A stretch of 64,000 nt of DNA from Crambe crambe. Taxonomy: Eukaryota > Porifera > Demospongiae > Poecilosclerida > Crambeidae. Positions 11,901 to 21,011 of this stretch are shown here, one piece after another; the stretch's first letter is position 1; the number at the start of each line of letters is the position of its first letter. The stretch lies in contig OZ004581.1 in the NCBI GenBank assembly GCA_963924555.1, positions 6,797,338 through 6,861,337 on the forward strand, read 5' to 3'. The translations under genes were made by a program, and so were the position numbers. The notes below the pieces were generated by a model. That model made no database searches, was not told the origin of the DNA, and was given only the letters and a program-made list of their open reading frames with translations.

Positions 11901-12981
11901 TTGACTATGTATGTAAGTTTCGTAACTATAAGGTTTGATTATTGTTGTTGCAGATGTGAAAGCAAAATGGACTGCATTCAGACAGTCAGTCAAATGCCCC
12001 AAATGTTTTTTATTTACATTTATCTCATCGATCTGTTCTCTACCTTTTTTATTGCTTCTCTTGGCTGCTCTTCTGACTTTAAGTTTAATTTCACCACCGA
12101 AAGAGGAGCGTTTGCTGCTTACCTCTTCATTTATGGTGCACTGCCAGGGGACTGGGTACAATACTAAAATCTATTCGACATGGTACGAATCTTTCACATT
12201 ATCAGAAGTCGTTTTATCTGGTGATAATCCCGATGGCTTGACAGTAGACGTGCTTTCAATTCCTAGTAGTCTGATCAATCCACGTACGATTCCAATCTCC
12301 TCCTTCTATCCATCATCTAACATCACAGTGGTTGCGAGCACCGGTACCCAGGATGAACAGCGAACATTCCTGCCACTCAACTATTACAACAACCCTCTCT
12401 ACTACTTGATGGGCTCCGTTGTAACTATCAATTTCAGCATCTCAATCGAAGAGTCTGACTCTCGTCTTGTCTCATCAGTGATGATGTATGTTTTCAATAA
12501 TGAAAACCATGCTTCAAATTTCGTTGACCAACTATCCACTCCTTGGCAAGCAGTATATTATAGGAGGAATTTCACACAAAATGCCACAGGCCACAACATC
12601 TTTACCTACAGGATCCCTCAAAATGGTTATTTCTATTTTGTCATTGGAACTGTCATTTATAGCCGAATAGTAATAACCAATAGTTTTTCCGCCGATTTGA
12701 AATATCTGGATAGTGATGACTACTCTAAACTGAATATTGTGAACAGAACACTTACATTTTCACAACCTTTAAGGGTGCCTCTTGATCTCAGCGATAATGT
12801 CACTCTCTGCAATGTTCACCCTCCAGATGACACAGCTATAGGACACTCGATTCATTATAATGTATCACACAACAGACGTCTTTGGGTACAGATGGTATGT
12901 TTATTTATAGCAATATTTTATTTCATAGTTCCTTTATGTTTCATAATTTCTATTTTCAAATCCTTTCATAATTTTCCATAG
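3622..12981 (+). CDS. Membrane-anchored caspase/metacaspase-fold protein, copy A (5 exons, 700 aa)
   Basis: Exons are 3622-3685, 5475-5543, 5994-6098, 9285-10121 and 11954-12981. Every junction is GT-AG and keeps phase 1, and the same model works in copy B. There is no signal peptide. Residues about 90-350 form a caspase-like domain: a leading helix/strand region, FHFNGHGNS with candidate catalytic His210, then KYIILDCCTNS with Cys245/Cys246. This matches the HG and D-C/S-C spacing of the C14 and metacaspase families. A Ser/Asp-rich linker of about 26 residues, absent from copy B, precedes the His strand. Residues about 377-404 are a long hydrophobic helix. About 270 residues with several N-glycosylation sequons follow, then a C-terminal hydrophobic segment (VCLFIAIFYFIVPLCFI). 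Predicted topology is cytosolic protease fold, TM1, ectodomain, TM2. An AATAAA lies 60 bp after the stop. The domain call is from motifs; protease activity is inferred. Confidence 0.75.
4181..4358. mobile_element. Tc1/mariner-type MITE (foldback) in intron 1 of caspase-like gene A
   Basis: A nearly perfect inverted repeat starts TACAGTGGATTGCAG and ends with its complement, CTGCAATCCACTGTA. Arms are about 75 bp with a short spacer. The TA dinucleotides at both ends fit a TA target-site duplication with CAGTGG termini. Copy B has the uninterrupted sequence TTGCTACCATAGAT at 21557-21570, an exact empty site with one TA. Confidence 0.85.
5282..5340. repeat. Perfect-stem hairpin in intron 1 of gene A
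   Basis: Arms of 29 bp (5282-5310 and 5312-5340) are reverse complements with one or two mismatches and almost no loop. The flanking 4950-5450 stretch has no counterpart in copy B, so it is probably part of an insertion specific to A. No coding content is recognised. Confidence 0.65.
6543..7301. mobile_element. Non-autonomous DNA transposon with long terminal inverted repeats
   Basis: The element begins TAGCCTCGTTCCCAGG and ends with the reverse complement. The inverted repeats extend about 140-150 bp on each side and include a purine-rich block. Directly abutting both ends is GGTTCTCCC (6534-6542 and 7302-7310), a 9-bp target-site duplication. Long TIRs with a 9-bp duplication suggest a Mutator-like element; a hAT element cannot be excluded. 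No transposase is present. It sits in intron 3 of caspase-like gene A. A related end may be present at about 51863. Confidence 0.75.
7675..8376. repeat. Large imperfect foldback, split by a later insertion
   Basis: Left arm 7675-7860 and right arm 8160-8376 are inverted copies; for example, AAAACATTTCTTCTAAATGA at the left matches the right end. The right arm has an internal duplication of about 60 bp around GCAGCGATGTAGGGTTT. The loop contains the 7865-8159 element. The foldback lies in intron 3 of gene A. Confidence 0.65.
7865..8159. mobile_element. hAT-like non-autonomous element with 5-bp target duplication
   Basis: The left end reads CAGGGGCGGATTTAGG and the right end reads CTAGATCCGCCCCTG, an inverted pair. 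CTTTT flanks it on both sides (7860-7864 and 8160-8164). The termini match those of the 10566-11435 element, so the two belong to one family. It has no ORF. Confidence 0.7.
8538..8813. repeat. Two-copy tandem repeat, unit about 135-140 bp
   Basis: CCACGAAGGCAC, GACAGTTAGAGCTTGAGCT-like, ATGGTACCAAG and GTCGGGAGTTATGGCTGTCAAG recur in the same order in 8538-8680 and 8681-8813. The copies differ by several substitutions. Located in intron 3 of gene A. Confidence 0.65.
8868..8892. repeat. Short palindromic motif shared with 63883-63907
   Basis: AGAGAGTGCTACTGCACTCT followed by CTGAT forms a short hairpin. The same motif with one change occurs at 63883-63907, over 50 kb away. It is probably the terminus of a dispersed element. 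Confidence 0.5.
8905..8964. repeat. (GT)n microsatellite
   Basis: About 30 perfect GT dinucleotides in intron 3 of caspase-like gene A. Copy B lacks it at the equivalent place and instead has a (TGTC)n tract. Confidence 0.98.
10566..11435. mobile_element. hAT-like insertion in intron 4 of gene A, with exact empty site in copy B
   Basis: Ends are CAGGGGCGGATCCAGG at the left and CTAGATCTGCCACTG at the right, which is inverted and imperfect. TTACA flanks both sides (10561-10565, 11436-11440). Copy B reads GGTCCTTACAGAACCC across 24468-24483 with a single TTACA, so the site is empty there. A second inverted-repeat element is nested at 10842-11235. No transposase ORF is seen. Confidence 0.8.
10842..11235. 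mobile_element. Nested TIR element inside the hAT-like insertion
   Basis: ATACCGTACAGCGGG at the left faces CCCGCTGTATGGTAT at the right, inverted with one mismatch, about 390 bp apart. No ORF is present. The flanks give no unambiguous target duplication. Confidence 0.55.
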
Positions 12982-13041
12982 TACCATTATTTTTAGCTCA
13001 TTTTTATTCTTTGAAGCTAATTTAAGAATAATGGTTGTATA

Positions 13042-13047
13042 AATAAA
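13042..13047 (+). promoter_or_regulatory. Polyadenylation signal AATAAA, caspase-like gene A
   Basis: Canonical AATAAA located 60 bp downstream of the TAG stop. It supports 12981 as the true end of the last exon. Confidence 0.6.
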
Positions 13048-13125
13048 TGTTATCACAACTTGCACATGAAACCTTCAACACGCATGTGCATGATGGGGGG
13101 AAATTTTGTAGCTAACAGTAGCTCT

Positions 13126-13152
13126 GGGGGGGGGGGGGGGGGGGGGGGGGGG
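13126..13152. repeat. Poly-G tract (27 G)
   Basis: Uninterrupted G run followed by TTGGGG, just past the 3' end of the caspase-like gene. The homologue in copy B (26005-26033) is 29 G. Confidence 0.95.
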
Positions 13153-13709
13153 TTGGGGACGAGTTGATATCACAAACACACAATCATTTCGGCATGCAGT
13201 TAAAATTTTAGAGGACACATTGCTTGGGACAGCTGTTTTTCTCTTCAAAGGTTAAGATGGTCATCATAATCCAGATACTTAAATAGTATAATTCTGGGCA
13301 ACTGTAAAATAACCATTCCATTATTGAGTTAAATTTCGGATGAAATTACATAAAGTTTGCAACATGAAGTACGTATAGCTAATAGATAGCTCTTTAATTT
13401 TGGTGCAAACATTCTGCAATCTATGATCTCCTGCACATGTACAGGGATGAAAACAACATTGTTTACTCAAATTTCAGAGGAGTTGTATGTGTGGTTGGGA
13501 GTTAAATGTAGTTGACATAAGTGGGTTTACATAATGCAGGCACTGCTCTCAGACTTAATTAAGGCACTTCTCTGACTTGAGTGTACACGTTGTGCAAAGC
13601 ACAAGCTATCCAGTATAATAACAATAGTGAGTGATCTTATTACAGCATGTTTATAATTAATTTTTCATGTGTTTATTGTTTATGGCTTACTTACACTATT
13701 TTTGTGTAT

Positions 13710-13754
13710 GCTGTGTCAGTGGTTAGCTAAAATTATTTTAACCACTGACACAGC
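13710..13754. repeat. Hairpin in the convergent intergenic region
   Basis: GCTGTGTCAGTGGTTA pairs with TAACCACTGACACAGC across a loop of about 13 bp. An identical hairpin occurs in copy B near 26588-26632. Confidence 0.7.
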
Positions 13755-15484
13755 TTGTGTGTGACATATAATTATATAAGTGCTAGCTGGATGATTACTG
13801 CAGCCATAATAGGAACACAGAAACCAGGTCACAAAAGAATTTAATATGTACCACCCATAAAATGTAGCTAGCTTAATAGCTAGGAAGCTACAACCTACAG
13901 TAATAATTATATGGTTTGTTCTATAATTATACCAAAATGGTAATGTAGCATTACTAATTAGCATACAGTTACATATGTAGCTACTCAGACTGTTCTATAC
14001 TCACTTTGATCTCTAGAACATTTTTTTCCCCTGCATTAATGACTTTCTACAACTATATATTGTCAGGTTTCCATTAATGCATATATATTATGTATCTACT
14101 CCAGCTATATACTGATGCTCGCACTCCAAGGAAGTTACTAGCTATGCTACAATTATTATAATGTAACTGTGTATAGGAACCACTGGGGCACAGGGGGCAT
14201 GTGCCCCCCCCCCCCCCCCCCCCAAAAAAAAAAAAAAATAAATAAATAAAAAAATTGCTACTAATAATAACTAGTTACATGTACTGTATATCTTGCATGC
14301 TAGCTTGGTATTGTTATGATAAGAATGTTTTCTTCACACTTACACACATTGGTCAATTAAGTGCCCCCCCAAGTGAAACAATCTTCCTCCACCTCTGGTG
14401 TATCTATAGCTAGACTACATGGCTAGTTGAAATTAGCTAAATATTAGGTGTATATATAGCTATAGCTGGCTCTATGGATTATAGCTGTTTTCATAACTTA
14501 TACAGTAACTAAAAGTGGTGTAGTTAGACTAGCTACCACTTGTTTTCACAACAGGTAGCTAACTACAAGTGGTACCTTTCATTGTCACATGCCTACATAC
14601 ATAGCTTAGATGCATGCATGGATATGAAAATCTTATGAGAAGATACACAGAAAGAGGATGCACCTTGACAGCAGTAGCTACACATCTACACACACACACA
14701 TTTATGAAGAATAAAAGGGCTAATGTTCCCTAAGTTTCATAGTACCTATAGACCAGAAAGGTGAGGAATTCATAAAATTTGAGGAAGTCTATGTATAATC
14801 ATATTAATTTTTGTGGTTATTTTATGTATGTGATTTTGTGTTGCATATCCTGTCTGCCATGTGGTTAGGATATAGCTACTATCATCTGAGCGTAACTAAA
14901 TCTGTGAGTAGCTAGCTAACTACCAAACTAGCTATAAGACTAGTTATACGTAGAAAGGTGAAGTGTAAGAGGAAGTCAAGATGGCCAGCGGCCCACTAGC
15001 TATACATAATTCCTGCATAATAGTTCATATATGTAGCTAGTATGTAGTACAGTCACCATAGCTATAATTATTATAGCCTATGCCTAGGAAATATTAATGT
15101 TGCCTATATAACCATGGGGTCTCTGGGGGATTGCATAAAATTTAATACACATGCCTCTCAGTATACTGATACTGTACTGAGTGTACAAGCTCTGTATACC
15201 TAATAGCTAGCTATGCCTTTGAGAGTTGGGATTTCCTACAAAAACTACCCCACAGCATAGGGGGGCTGCTTTGTATCCTTTTTTTGGTTGGGAAGCTAAC
15301 TTTTGGAAAGTGTCCCTCTGTCCTTTCTTTCCTTAATTAGTGTAGTCATAAGCATTATAAACATGCACGTACGTATAATAAAATTTAATATAAACAGCAT
15401 TGAAAATAATGTTAGTCAATCATGATGCTCAAGACTCTTCCCCTCTGTTGGCCCCTCAACTTTCATTTTATTCGTACTCCACTG

Positions 15485-17713
15485 CTATTGTCTTAGTGAT
15501 ACTGAAATCTTTCTCATTGCATGTTTTAGAATGGGAAGTAGAGGAGGAAGGAATAGCATTGCACAGGGGATCAAGATGAGACTCAGCTCAAAGACGATTA
15601 ACACGCAGAAACTCACAATAACGCTGATGAATGTTTTCTGGGAATAAAAAATCAGATAAAATCCAATTAAGATGGGGAGGACTCCTGTAAGTATGTACGA
15701 CTGGTTCATTATGCACTTTGTCTGAAATACCTTCTGACGAATCTTGCGAGTTAAGAATGCCAGTACTAAAATGAGTGTCAGTAGTAGTATACTGACAATT
15801 AAGCCAGCAAAGAACCAAGGAAGAAAATTTCTGCGGACACACTTCAATATCACTATTTTTGTGAGTGAATTAGGTATATCAATCCTTATATCTTCTAGGT
15901 AGCTGTGTTTGTAGGGATTTGTGATCAATCCAGGTATTACTATGGAGAAATCGACAAGTATTGTTATTAGTACTGCAAGAGCAAGATGGTTATCGGATAG
16001 GAGAGGTCCAGGATTCTTATAGTGGACAAATATCCTATACATTCTCCATGTTCTTACACAGATGGTTCCAAATAATAATGTCAAGCCAAATGAAATTAAG
16101 AACTCAAGAATATTGTGAATTGTGCAAATCTGTGAGTCGATCAAGTCTGAAAATGGATACATAGAGGTGAGAACTAATGCTGCAGTGAAGATGTAGCAGC
16201 TGATGAAAGCAAGTTGGTTTAACTTAATGCTAGAAGCCTTCACTGACTTGACATCTCTGTAATAACAAGTCAGAATGTTGAGGGTTAATATCAAGAGGAA
16301 CACAAGACCTGTGATGAGTAATATTATGTATGATACAGGCCTTGGTATGGCCTTTATTGTAATGTCAAACTTATCATTAATGAGGAGTTGAAATAACTTA
16401 TCTGACTTAATAATCTTGTTCTCAATCCTGTTAAACGTGGCTATTATTTGTCTCTCCCTGTTTTCAATTTTTAGAATATGGACATTTTGTTGTATGCGAC
16501 CGGATGTGTCATCAAATTTTATCCTTCCAGATAATCCCTCAAAATCCAGCTTTAACAATTCATTTCTAATCATGTCTGAAGTGATTGGTTGGCCATATCC
16601 ATAAGCAGACAAGTTAACACTGTTCTTTGAGTTGTTAAGTGCTTTTAGAAGTGACCAAGTGGCATCAAAAAAGGCTGGAGCATAGATATTTACAGTATCT
16701 CTATCATCAGTCTGATTAATGTTGTGAAGATAGCTTTTCTGATAAAGATCATAAAATTCTAGTAGTGAAATCCCCGAATCTGTGATTGTATCATTATCAG
16801 GTCTCTCCAACTGGTACTCTACATGTATAGCAGCTTCTACTAATCCTCTCACTTGTTTTTCTGAACAATTGTATGAACGTGACACTACTCTGAATTTCAC
16901 TGAAGTTATTGTTTCAGTTTCATCTACATTCATGACAAATTGGTATACTGGTAGAACATAGTCTTCACTGTAGGCAATACAGAGTACCTTGTTCAGCAAA
17001 TCTGTACCTAATAAAAGGAAAATAACGCGGTATTTTTTTCTTACAGTGTTAAATGGAGAGAGATTATGGGCAGAAATGGCCAGTTGCTTAATATTAACGC
17101 TATGATTAGATGCTTCAATCCTGATTGCATCCACTACAGATATAAAATATATCCTTGAATCATCGTAGAATAAGACAACGTGTATCCAATTCCTAACCTT
17201 TATCAAGGACACCATTGCTTTAGCAATGGCCTCTGCTGAGTCCAGAATACCAAAGGAGTAGGGATACAGAATACGATTGTTGAGTTCTTGTGTCCCAGAT
17301 AAGTGAACATTAATCAATGCTATTTCACTGCGCCCACTGAGAGCTGCAACAGACCTGGAGGATGTGGAGCATCCAGGTCCTACTGCACCCACAACTGGGA
17401 TAACACTCTTATCTTTCTCTTGCTGTAAGAGAGATGACACAAATGCATCCACAGCTCTGAAAGGTACGCTGCATCCGCTATCAGCTCTTGATAATCTGAT
17501 GACATATCCCTCCAACGTATCCGTTCTGTTATTAGCTATCTCTGACGCCAGCAGTGAGGCTGGATAAAGCGAGGCTCCATCACTTATCGATGGTCTTAAA
17601 ATCGGTGGAAGTAGAGGCCGAGGGTAAGGCAAGAGTGTCAGCACCTCGATCTCGCGAAGACCTGCAAGGCACTCACCACAAAGTACCACGCTCAAAACTA
17701 GTACGAGAAACAT
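15485..17713 (-). CDS. GABA-B-like class C GPCR, copy A (742 aa, intronless)
   Basis: Residues 1-18 are a signal peptide. Residues about 20-445 resemble the Venus-flytrap ligand-binding fold of class C receptors: GASLYPASLLASEIAN near the start, and GAVGPGCSTS in the nucleotide/ligand-pocket area. There is no cysteine-rich linker before the helices, which is typical of the GABA-B branch. Seven helices follow, at about 459-483, 497-517, 533-553, 577-597, 633-655, 672-690 and 695-725. Cys530 (start of TM3) and Cys625 (loop 2) are placed for the conserved disulfide. The TM3/loop-2 sequence RTWRMYRIF matches the GABA-B-type pattern. The cytoplasmic tail is very short with no coiled coil. The whole gene is one exon, unlike the neighbouring genes. 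It is convergent with the caspase-like gene. The ligand is unknown. Confidence 0.9.
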   Translation of the reverse strand: MFLVLVLSVVLCGECLAGLREIEVLTLLPYPRPLLPPILRPSISDGASLYPASLLASEIANNRTDTLEGYVIRLSRADSGCSVPFRAVDAFVSSLLQQEKDKSVIPVVGAVGPGCSTSSRSVAALSGRSEIALINVHLSGTQELNNRILYPYSFGILDSAEAIAKAMVSLIKVRNWIHVVLFYDDSRIYFISVVDAIRIEASNHSVNIKQLAISAHNLSPFNTVRKKYRVIFLLLGTDLLNKVLCIAYSEDYVLPVYQFVMNVDETETITSVKFRVVSRSYNCSEKQVRGLVEAAIHVEYQLERPDNDTITDSGISLLEFYDLYQKSYLHNINQTDDRDTVNIYAPAFFDATWSLLKALNNSKNSVNLSAYGYGQPITSDMIRNELLKLDFEGLSGRIKFDDTSGRIQQNVHILKIENRERQIIATFNRIENKIIKSDKLFQLLINDKFDITIKAIPRPVSYIILLITGLVFLLILTLNILTCYYRDVKSVKASSIKLNQLAFISCYIFTAALVLTSMYPFSDLIDSQICTIHNILEFLISFGLTLLFGTICVRTWRMYRIFVHYKNPGPLLSDNHLALAVLITILVDFSIVIPGLITNPYKHSYLEDIRIDIPNSLTKIVILKCVRRNFLPWFFAGLIVSILLLTLILVLAFLTRKIRQKVFQTKCIMNQSYILTGVLPILIGFYLIFYSQKTFISVIVSFCVLIVFELSLILIPCAMLFLPPLLPILKHAMRKISVSLRQ

Positions 17714-17757
17714 TCTTCAATCCGATTAACCTCTTTCTGTAAAATTATAGGACTGTT

Positions 17758-17768
17758 TGCGCATGCGC
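17758..17768. promoter_or_regulatory. NRF-1-like palindrome upstream of GPCR A
   Basis: TGCGCATGCGC lies 45 bp upstream of the start codon, in otherwise AT-rich DNA. The same core is 42 bp upstream of GPCR C (38312-38323), and a displaced copy is at 33288-33298. NRF-1 binds this type of GC palindrome in animals. Function here is inferred. Confidence 0.5.
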
Positions 17769-17873
17769 TCGTTTTTCGTGACGGCCAAATTAAACATAGC
17801 TAATGAAAGAGAAGTAAGTACAAACATGAACCTTATTTATTTATCTCATTAATATGTACAAACTCTATCTTTG

Positions 17874-18215
17874 TTACATTAGCTGTAGCTGAAGCAATTG
17901 ATTTTGACGTAGAATAGAACCTCCAACAAAGGATGCTCCATGATCCAAGAAGGGGTCTGAGGACAGCCATTTTGTCCTTTGTAGAGAGATTGTCCTTTTG
18001 GGAGTGAAAAAAAAATACATGGGGAAAATGGAATTTGTGAACTTCAAGGTTGTCCTACGTATATTAAAGTTGTAAGCCATTATTGCTAGATGAAGAGCAT
18101 GTGTGGTGGTATAGATGTGAAGGAAGCTAATCTGGTTGTTCTTCTTGCGCAGGATAAAGAAGAGAGTGTCCAGAAACTCAATGAATTTGGAGAAGTAAAA
18201 CAACCATAAATATTG
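17874..18215 (-). pseudogene. Decayed ELO-family fatty acid elongase fragment, copy A
   Basis: On the minus strand, 18215 down to about 18100 encodes [20 protein letters not shown] and then NQISFLHIY. This is the segment that precedes the HxxHH iron-binding motif of ELOVL elongases. Directly after it a 2-bp insertion throws the histidine box out of frame, and no elongase-like sequence follows. Only one exon-sized piece remains, so it cannot make an enzyme. A second decayed copy is at 33594-33725. It travels with the duplicated unit on the 5' side of the GPCR. Confidence 0.65.
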
Positions 18216-19240
18216 CTGTCGCTACGTAACTGTATGAACAGGGCTTAGCTATTAACTACATATATATAGCTATAGGACCCCAAGCTGCATGTACTGTCTG
18301 TATACTGTCTGTATATAGCTAGCTACTGTAGCTCTACAATCTGGGCTTATGGAATTTCAGGGAGTTCCAGAACATTATTAGAGAGATAGCTAACAGATTT
18401 TTATGTTTTAGCAAGGTAATAATTATTATGATAAGATGCATGAACTTTGTTGACATTGTAATCACCTCCCTATAATAAAATTAAGTATGGTGAACGTACC
18501 TAGCTAGCTACAGACTATAGCTACCCTGATGTATTAGCTACGTAACACATAGCTATGTTGTGGGAGAAATTGCTCTGATTTATCAGAAATCATTACTATA
18601 GGCATAAGAAGATGAAATGAGCTAAGGGAACATCAACAAAAAATTTGTGTTGCTCTGCCCCCTCGGACGAGTAAGGTGGTCAATTATAGTTGTCCATCCA
18701 GGCTTGACATCATGACTGCAATTGCTTACTTAACTACGTACATGTATGTAGCTATAAGACCCCAAGCTGCATGAATTTCAGGGAGTTCATGGACGATACA
18801 TGTACTCCCATTGATCATTAGAAAGCTATAATATTATAGAGCTACCCTGATGTATTAGCTATGTAACACATCACATGCAACTTATTAAATGATGCAGTCA
18901 TGTGTGACATCATCCATGGCAAGTCATGTGTAACTAGTAGCTATAGCTACATCAATGAGCTTATTATAAATATTCTGTTTATTTTATCTTATACAATCAT
19001 TTAGCTAGATAATGTATGTGTATATAGCTATGCTCTACTGCTGTTCTACATCTGTAGCTAATATATATTATTGAAGCTATATAGCTAGCTACTGCTATTG
19101 TAGCTATGTGTGGGCTTGGATAAGTGAAATCTGCAATAAACTACATAGCTACAATACATGAACTTTAACTTTGATACGTAGCATCCAGTTGCCTATAATA
19201 AAAAAAAATTGAACATTACATCAAAAAAGATGATGAACAA
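18216..19240. other. AT-rich intergenic region, homologous to 33726-34900
   Basis: No gene is seen. The stretch is rich in TAGCTA words. Blocks such as GGACCCCAAGCTGCATG recur within it (18270 and 18760) and in the third unit (33770 and 34340). Confidence 0.55.
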
Positions 19241-19545
19241 GTAAAGGAAAAAATATTTATTCTAAATAAAAAAGAGAAGTAGGGATGGCTGTGTGCGGTT
19301 CAGCAACAAGAGAGTGAACTTCAGTCAAGTAACCCCTTACCCATCACCAACTACGAGGTAACTATTCCTACTTCACTCCCTTTATATCTCATCATGGGAG
19401 TGAAGTAGGAATAGTTGGCTCGTAGTTGGTGATGGGTAAGGGGTTACTTGACTGAAGTTCACTCTCTTGTTGCTGAACTTTTTTGAACAGCACACAGCCA
19501 TCCCTACTTCTCTTTTTTTATTTAGAATAAATATTTTTCCCTTTA
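19241..19545. mobile_element. 305-bp foldback MITE
   Basis: The two halves are near-perfect reverse complements. The left begins GTAAAGGAAAAAATATTTAT and the right ends with its complement. They are separated by about 15 bp near 19385. A rearranged relative lies at about 62891-63090. No ORF is present. Confidence 0.85.
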
Positions 19546-21011
19546 TTGACAGTTATAGCTAGATCGTTAGAGTTCATATAATTTATCAATCATAGAAAGT
19601 AATAAACAAAGTTTCTTTTACAATAAACCAATCTAGTCTAGTGCCAACTTGAGGGCAGGAGATATCTCGGATATACAGGTCACAATTCCTGTACTCGATG
19701 ACTTCAGTTGACTGCACAGCCAGGAGCCAACTGTAGCTAGGGCTCCATCTCTTGACAGGTGATATCAATTTTTTATAAGCCAGTGAGGATTATAACTCTT
19801 TTGAAATGATGGGAAGAGTTGATCGGCCACCTTAAATAGATACATTCCTAAGAACAATGGGATGTATTATGCCAATATGCAAATCTTGATCGGACATTTG
19901 ACCTTTTGACCTGGTAAATGGTCTATATGGCAGACTGTAATAATCCTCACAAGTAGAGAAATCATTCTATGCACACTCTGTGTACCTTTTTGAATGTGAG
20001 TTGAATCATGAATCCTTATATCTTGACCAGTCATCTCACAGAAATTTCTCTCCAGCTCCTCCAGCAACTCCAGAAAGTGGTAGAGTTAAAGGACACATGG
20101 AAGTACAGGGAATCACCTGTAATGGTAGTATTAATTATCTTCATACATACCAATATTGAGTTTCAGCCCCTGCTAAGTCATGGCTAATAGCTATATAAAT
20201 GCATGAAGTGAATGTTTTGATTTTCATCTGAGATATTGACAGTCGAAGGTATACTAATTTTAGTCAATATCTGTCCATGTTACCCAATGGCAAATCAGTG
20301 AAGAAAAAAGGCTATGATTGAAATGGTGATGATCATCTGTGTAGTGAGTCGTGAGTAAGAATACATCATAGAAAACACGGCTCAGTCACTAGGTGCAGAG
20401 TTCCCGTCAATACTCCCTTGACAGCAATCAAATTGATATTGGGAGCAGATTTAGGTCACAGAAGTGTAACTTAGACGTCATGAAGGCTTATGCAATTCTA
20501 CACACCATGATGTATCAGGAATATTAAACATTTTAATTTGGCAACTTCATAAGTATGGGAAAGGGATAATTAATAGCTAAAGTTTATAAAGAAGACATTC
20601 AGCTCCTCACTTAATGGTCAGCAAATTACCGATCTAATGAACAAAACATTCTGGGGATTTATCAACTTTGGGGGCACATCCCCCTGTAGCTGCTAACAAA
20701 AACTGAACACCCCTTTTTAAAATGCTGGCTATGGCCTGAGTATTGTTTTACCCCTCCTTAATCAGGATACTGGTCCCACAATGAGATACCTAGCTATCTA
20801 TTTAACTAATATTCAGTAACACTTTGAAGTTTCAGATTGGAGGCTGAGCGGATTTGAAGCTCCTCAGGATACGCTTAGCTGCTTGCTGATCATGCCATAT
20901 GCGGAGTTGGGGTAAAGTACCTTATGACATCACTTCCTAAAAAAAAATTATTATTTTTTTTGCACTGTCACTTTTTGTTAATGATAGTTTCTGGGCCTAG
21001 TCATTCCAGTC
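19546..21011. other. Left end of unit B, homologous to about 2160-3600
   Basis: From about 19720 to 21000 the sequence follows 2160-3600 block by block with small indels. It marks the left end of the second duplicated unit. The only gene-like item is the decayed minus-strand exon at 19986-20116. Confidence 0.6.
19986..20116 (-). pseudogene. Frameshifted copy of the 2415-2550 exon
   Basis: The splice sites ACAG|GTGATT and AAAAAG|GTACA are retained. The exon is 131 bp rather than 136 bp, and the open frame is lost after about 20 residues. The local peptide LLEELERNFCEMTGQD is still readable in another frame. Confidence 0.45.

Larger units (their letters stand above)
12982..15484. other. Convergent intergenic region between caspase-like gene A and GPCR A
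   Basis: No gene is seen. It contains the AATAAA at 13042, a 27-G run (13126-13152), a hairpin (13710-13754), and a C20-A15 homopolymer junction (14204-14238). It is nearly identical to 25861-28353. Small open frames here are preserved in both copies only because the whole block is nearly identical. Confidence 0.7.

Noticed and set aside
12488-12670. Short overlapping frame within the last exon of the caspase-like gene (and its equal at 25367)
   Set aside because: Shadow of the main reading frame.
13716-13964. 82-codon minus-strand open frame, identical in copy B (26594-26842)
   Set aside because: The whole surrounding block is nearly identical between A and B, so identity is no evidence of coding. 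The frame covers a hairpin and AT-rich DNA with no splice or start context.
15588-17742. Several 60-84 codon frames antisense or out of frame within the class C GPCRs
   Set aside because: Shadows of the GPCR frame; the same shadows recur in all three copies.
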